NCBI GenBank assembly: GCA_902767285.1
Contig: CACXHC010000072.1
Span: 1 to 9,036 of the forward strand
Direction of reading: 5' to 3'
DNA: 9,036 nucleotides
Source of the DNA: an uncultured Ruminococcus sp.
GTDB taxonomy: Bacteria > Bacillota > Clostridia > Oscillospirales > Acutalibacteraceae
Shown: positions 5,464 through 9,036 of the stretch, in pieces
How positions within the stretch are numbered: position 1 is the stretch's first letter
How the letters are laid out: the number at the start of each line of letters is the position of its first letter
Notes under the pieces: model-generated
Seen by the model: only the letters and a program-made list of their open reading frames with translations
The model's database searches: none
What the model was told of the DNA's origin: nothing
Made by a program: the position numbers and the translations under genes

Positions 5464-6609
5464 ATGACTAAAAATTTATCTGTTCTCGGTTCAACGGGTT
5501 CTATCGGAACTCAAACTCTTGATGTTTGCGAAAAACTCGGCATAAGAATATCTGCACTCACTGCAAACAGAAACGTTGATACAATAGAAACACAAATCCG
5601 AAAATTTAAACCCGAACTCGCTGTTATGGCTGATGAAAATTCCGCCAAAGAGCTTAAAATCCGTATCGCTGATACAGATACACGAGTATCTTACGGAATG
5701 TCGGGTTTGTGCGAGGCGGCGTCTATAAAATCGGCGGATACCGTTCTAACGGCAGTTGTTGGCATGGTCGGACTAAAGCCGACTTTAACGGCAATATCGG
5801 CAAAAAAAAATATAGCTCTTGCAAATAAAGAAACTCTCGTTGCGGGCGGAAGTCTTGTCATGCAGTCCGCAAAGGAAAACGGTGTGAAAATTTATCCCGT
5901 TGACAGCGAACACTCGGCGATTTTTCAGTGCTTACAGGGGTGCCATGATAAAAAATCCCTCAAGAAATTGATTCTTACGGCATCGGGTGGGCCTTTCTTC
6001 GGCAGAAGTTACGACAGTCTGAAAGATGTCACCGTCGAGCAGGCTCTCAAGCACCCCAACTGGAGTATGGGAGCGAAAATCACCATTGATTCGGCTACCA
6101 TGATGAACAAAGGACTCGAAATAATCGAAGCTAAATGGCTCTTTGATGTCGATGTTGAAAATATTGAAGCTGTTGTTCATCGTGAAAGCATAATTCATTC
6201 CATGATAGAATATACGGATAATTCTGTTATAGCTCAAATGGGCGTTCCGGATATGAAAATTCCGATACAGTATGCTTTGACGTATCCCGAAAGGTATCCA
6301 TGCGATGTGGGTGTTCTCGATTTGACTCAAGTAGGCAAATTGACATTTTATAAACCCGATTACGAAACATTCAAATGCCTGAAAGCCTGCAAAAGGGCAA
6401 TCGCTATTGGCGGTACGGCAACAGCCGTTGCGAATGGAGCTAATGAAGAAGCCGTTAAATATTTTCTTAACAAAAAAATAGGATTTCTTGATATTGGCGA
6501 GATCGTTTCCGATGCACTCGACAATATAAAAATTACAGAAATATCATCACTTGACGATATTTTATCCGCAGACAAAAACGCAAGACAATATGTAATTGAA
6601 AGGATTTGA
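5464..6609 (+). CDS. dxr: 1-deoxy-D-xylulose 5-phosphate reductoisomerase
   Basis: Rearranges and reduces DXP to MEP with NADPH, the first committed step of the MEP isoprenoid pathway. The protein has 381 residues, the usual length. The NADPH-binding loop is GSTGSIG (9-15), followed by ANKETLVAGG, PVDSEHSAIFQ with metal ligands Asp147 and Glu149, the flexible-loop region HPNWSMGAKITIDSATMMNK, GLEIIEAKW with the third ligand Glu219, and VHRESIIHSMIEY. All catalytic positions look intact. The ATG lies 14 nt after the cdsA stop. GGTGAT (5453-5458), 5 nt upstream, matches the extended anti-SD rather than the GGAGG core. Its product feeds, through later enzymes including IspG two genes downstream, the isoprenoid units used by UppS. 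Confidence 0.98.
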   Translation: MTKNLSVLGSTGSIGTQTLDVCEKLGIRISALTANRNVDTIETQIRKFKPELAVMADENSAKELKIRIADTDTRVSYGMSGLCEAASIKSADTVLTAVVGMVGLKPTLTAISAKKNIALANKETLVAGGSLVMQSAKENGVKIYPVDSEHSAIFQCLQGCHDKKSLKKLILTASGGPFFGRSYDSLKDVTVEQALKHPNWSMGAKITIDSATMMNKGLEIIEAKWLFDVDVENIEAVVHRESIIHSMIEYTDNSVIAQMGVPDMKIPIQYALTYPERYPCDVGVLDLTQVGKLTFYKPDYETFKCLKACKRAIAIGGTATAVANGANEEAVKYFLNKKIGFLDIGEIVSDALDNIKITEISSLDDILSADKNARQYVIERI

Positions 6610-6626
6610 TTTGAACGAATATTTTG

Positions 6627-7973
6627 ATGTCAGCGGCATTGATAATAATAGGTGTACTGATTTTTGAATTTATAATATTTTTTCATGAGTTCGGACATTT
6701 TATAACAGCGAAAAAATGCGGAGTTCAGGTGAACGAGTTCGCCTTAGGCATGGGGCCGAAGCTGTTTTCGTTCACAAAGGGCGAAACGTTGTATTCTCTG
6801 CGACTTTTGCCAATCGGCGGTTACTGTGCAATGGAGGGCGAAAACGAAGAAAGCGACAACGAAAGAGCGTTCATTAATAAACCTGTTTGGCAAAGAATGA
6901 TTATAGTTATCGCAGGAGCTTTCAACAATATCGTTCTCGGATTGCTTATGATGGCGATTCTGCTTGTACAAGAGCCGATGTTCTCATCAACGACAATTTC
7001 GGGATTCGCACAATCGGCATTCACGTCAAAATCGGGGCTTGAGGTCGGCGATGAGCTTGTAAGCATAGGCGGATATAAAATCCTCAGTTCAAAAGATATT
7101 TCGTTCGCAATAGCAATGCTTGATATTCAGACTGTTGACGGCAAAGATTTTTATATATACAAAGAGGATTTGGGATTCAAGCTGGTTCGTGAGTACACGT
7201 CTATTCAGGCTAAGGACTACACCGAGGACGAGTTAAAAGAGATTTCCAAAATTTTTAATGATGGAATTGAGAAACTGAATACCGCAGCAACTCAAGAAGA
7301 AGCGGATTCGGTGGCTAACAGTGCATTCTATGAGATAAAAGAACGTCTAAAAACAGATTACGAAGCTCCCGAACAAGAGTATATGCCTGAACGCAGACGT
7401 TTTCGCACAAATGTTGAAGTTATGCGAAACGGAGTTCTCACCGAATTAAGCAACGTTGATTTTTACACATATCTCGGAGATGACGGCAACCCGGCAATTG
7501 CGATTGATTTTTCGGTAGAGCCTATGGAAAAAACATTCTTATCTACAATATCGGAATCGTTTAAAGGCACGGTATCGGTTGTAAGAATGATTTGGAAGAG
7601 CCTGTTTGGACTTCTAACCGGCACATATGGAATGAACGACATGGCAGGGCCTGTTGGAGCGGCATCTGTTGTAACTCAGGCGGCACAAGCGGGGCTTGAG
7701 TCGGGCGGATTTGCCGAAGCAGTAAATAATATTGTTTATATGCTCATGATAATAACGGTGAATCTCGGAATAGTAAATCTTCTTCCTTTGCCGGCACTCG
7801 ATGGCGGAAGGTTCTTTTTCATGCTTGTTGAATGTATAATAAGAAAACCCATTCCGCAAAAGTACGAGGGCTGGGTTCATGCGGCAGGATTTGTTGTTTT
7901 GCTGGGATTTATTGCGGTAATCACGCTCAACGACATTGTAAGATTGGTGACCGGCAGCGGTCTTGGAGGATAG
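6627..7973 (+). CDS. rseP: RseP-type site-2 intramembrane zinc metalloprotease
   Basis: Site-2 proteases cut membrane-anchored substrates such as anti-sigma factors or signal-peptide remnants within the membrane. From the ATG the protein has 448 residues. The first transmembrane segment carries HEFGH (20-24) with two zinc His and the catalytic Glu. A second segment follows (AGAFNNIVLGLLMM), then a PDZ domain starting near 137 (GLEVGDELVSIGG), and a late segment with PLPALDGGRFF supplying the third zinc ligand Asp392. Between about 190 and 257 a charged, probably helical insertion interrupts the PDZ region and makes the protein longer than many homologues. A TTG directly before the ATG (6624) is an alternative start, and an in-frame stop at 6612 excludes longer versions. 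No good SD is visible, so coupling to dxr, which ends 17 nt upstream of the ATG, is likely. This is RseP/RasP-like by position and length, not SpoIVFB. Confidence 0.95.
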   Translation: MSAALIIIGVLIFEFIIFFHEFGHFITAKKCGVQVNEFALGMGPKLFSFTKGETLYSLRLLPIGGYCAMEGENEESDNERAFINKPVWQRMIIVIAGAFNNIVLGLLMMAILLVQEPMFSSTTISGFAQSAFTSKSGLEVGDELVSIGGYKILSSKDISFAIAMLDIQTVDGKDFYIYKEDLGFKLVREYTSIQAKDYTEDELKEISKIFNDGIEKLNTAATQEEADSVANSAFYEIKERLKTDYEAPEQEYMPERRRFRTNVEVMRNGVLTELSNVDFYTYLGDDGNPAIAIDFSVEPMEKTFLSTISESFKGTVSVVRMIWKSLFGLLTGTYGMNDMAGPVGAASVVTQAAQAGLESGGFAEAVNNIVYMLMIITVNLGIVNLLPLPALDGGRFFFMLVECIIRKPIPQKYEGWVHAAGFVVLLGFIAVITLNDIVRLVTGSGLGG

Positions 7974-7979
7974 ATTTTT

Positions 7980-9023
7980 ATGGGCAGTAAAATCAAAGTA
8001 AAAGCCGGAAACGTTGAAATAGGCGGAGGCTCGCCGATTTCGGTGCAGTCTATGCTCAACGTTCCCTCGACTGATATTGAAGGCAGTGTTAAACAAGCCG
8101 TCGCCCTTGCCGACGCAGGGTGCGAGATAATACGAATAGCCATTCCTAATATGGACGCAATATCTCTTATAGAACCGATAAAAAAAGCTATTGATGTTCC
8201 CTTGGTAGCCGATATTCACTTTGATTACAAGCTGGCACTTTCGGCAGTTGATGCAGGAATAGACAAAGTACGCATAAATCCGGGCAATATCGGAGATGAC
8301 GGCAGAGTTCACGAAGTTGTGAAAGCGTGTCGAGCAAAAAATATCCCGATACGAATCGGCGTGAACTCGGGTTCGCTTGAGAAGAACATTCTTGCAAAAT
8401 ACGGCTCGCCCACAGCTGAGGCACTGTGCGAAAGTGCATTATATCACGCATCTTTGCTTGAAAAATTTGATTTTTACGATATTGTACTTTCCATGAAATC
8501 CTCAACAGTATCGACAATGGTAAAAGCCTACGAGTTAGCGAGTCAGAAATGCGATTATCCGTTGCATCTTGGAGTTACCGAAGCAGGAACCGAGCGTATG
8601 GGGATCATAAAATCGGCGGCAGGATTAGGCTCACTTCTTCTGAAAGGAATCGGCGACACCGTTAGAGTATCTCTCACCGATGACCCCGTTAAGGAAGTTT
8701 ATGCCGCAAAAGATATCCTGAAGGCAATCGACATCGACAAAAGCGGAGTAAAGTTCATATCATGCCCAACTTGCGGACGTACAAGAATTGACCTTATCGG
8801 CATAGCCAACGAAGTTCAAAACAGACTCCGAAACTGCAATAAAAATATAACAGTCGCAGTAATGGGCTGTATCGTGAACGGCCCCGGCGAGGCTAAAGAA
8901 GCTGACATCGGAATCGCCGGCGGTGACGGCGTTGGACTTGTTTTCAAAAAAGGCGAAATCGTCCGCAAAGTCCCCGAGTCTGAACTCGTTGACGCTTTAA
9001 TGCTCGAAATTAGCAATCTATGA
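7980..9023 (+). CDS. ispG: 4-hydroxy-3-methylbut-2-enyl diphosphate synthase
   Basis: Converts the cyclic diphosphate MEcPP to HMBPP, the second-last step of the MEP pathway, using a [4Fe-4S] cluster. The protein has 347 residues, normal for the shorter bacterial form. An N-terminal TIM-barrel part (GGGSPISVQSMLN, VADIHFDY, KVRINPGNIG, IGVNSGSLE) is followed by the cluster domain. The ligands are visible: Cys262 and Cys265 in SCPTCGR, Cys297 in MGCIVNGPGEA, and Glu304 in the same motif. The Cys297-Glu304 spacing matches the E. coli enzyme (305/312). The ATG at 7980 has GGAGGA (7965-7970) 9 nt upstream, embedded in the last codons of rseP, so the two are tightly linked. With dxr it supplies isoprenoids for UppS. 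The gene is complete. Confidence 0.98.
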   Translation: MGSKIKVKAGNVEIGGGSPISVQSMLNVPSTDIEGSVKQAVALADAGCEIIRIAIPNMDAISLIEPIKKAIDVPLVADIHFDYKLALSAVDAGIDKVRINPGNIGDDGRVHEVVKACRAKNIPIRIGVNSGSLEKNILAKYGSPTAEALCESALYHASLLEKFDFYDIVLSMKSSTVSTMVKAYELASQKCDYPLHLGVTEAGTERMGIIKSAAGLGSLLLKGIGDTVRVSLTDDPVKEVYAAKDILKAIDIDKSGVKFISCPTCGRTRIDLIGIANEVQNRLRNCNKNITVAVMGCIVNGPGEAKEADIGIAGGDGVGLVFKKGEIVRKVPESELVDALMLEISNL

Positions 9024-9036
9024 CCGAGGGCTTTTT
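9020..9036 (+). CDS. possible start of a further plus-strand gene (partial)
   Basis: An ATG at 9020 overlaps the ispG stop as ATGA and opens a frame reading Met-Thr-Glu-Gly-Phe to the window edge. Such 4-nt overlaps are common in translationally coupled operons. In many clostridia the gene after ispG is polC (DNA polymerase III alpha), but five codons cannot confirm that, and no clear SD precedes the ATG. Confidence 0.35.

Noticed and set aside
7614..8312. 232-codon minus-strand frame across rseP and ispG.
   Set aside because: It is antisense to two certain genes, has implausible composition and no family features.
1..9036. A CRISPR array, defence island, prophage, transposon or new multi-gene system.
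   Set aside because: Every full-length gene falls into a known housekeeping or sporulation family, and there are no spaced repeats or transposase or integrase motifs. The unusual signals are confined to intergenic structures and protein details.

Overview
The window looks like a chromosomal core region of an endospore-forming, low-to-moderate GC Gram-positive bacterium of the class Clostridia. My best guess is the Oscillospiraceae/Ruminococcaceae side of the class, but that is inference. The reasons are a Spo0A with a near-canonical effector domain, an adjacent SpoIVB sporulation protease, strong AGGAGG-type ribosome binding sites, two TTG starts with good Shine-Dalgarno (SD) sequences, and a complete pyrH-frr-uppS-cdsA-dxr-rseP-ispG run.

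Left part (1-278) is non-coding. It holds a strong bidirectional intrinsic terminator (62-101), an AT-rich hairpin repeat (161-200) and a block of GC-rich repeats (201-278) just behind the spo0A stop codon. Next come two genes on the minus strand, spoIVB (2240-1170) followed by spo0A (1061-279), the classic sporulation pair. A good SigmaA-type promoter for spo0A lies in the gap between them, overlapped by TGGTAAT repeats. A 185-nt divergent intergenic region (2241-2425) carries a SigmaA-type promoter facing pyrH.

Right part (2426-9036) is a tightly packed plus-strand cluster. It contains UMP kinase (pyrH), ribosome recycling factor (frr), undecaprenyl diphosphate synthase (uppS), CDP-diacylglycerol synthase (cdsA), DXP reductoisomerase (dxr), a site-2 protease (rseP), HMBPP synthase (ispG), and possibly the first codons of a further gene at the right edge. 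Gaps are about 6-21 nt except frr-uppS (138 nt). Dxr and IspG make isoprenoid precursors by the MEP pathway, UppS turns them into the undecaprenyl lipid carrier for cell wall, and CdsA makes CDP-diacylglycerol for phospholipids. RseP cleaves membrane proteins, while PyrH and Frr serve nucleotide supply and translation.

All full-length genes belong to known families, and I see no CRISPR array, mobile element or obviously new multi-gene system. The most interesting details are these: (i) the frr-uppS gap contains an AT-rich repeat, a strong hairpin and a possible 19-codon leader ORF with its own SD that ends 4 nt before an uppS start that has no good SD; (ii) the Spo0A receiver domain has a degenerate active site although its DNA-binding half is conserved; (iii) the same hairpin repeat lies behind spo0A and frr in the same orientation relative to transcription; (iv) RseP carries a charged insertion inside its PDZ region.
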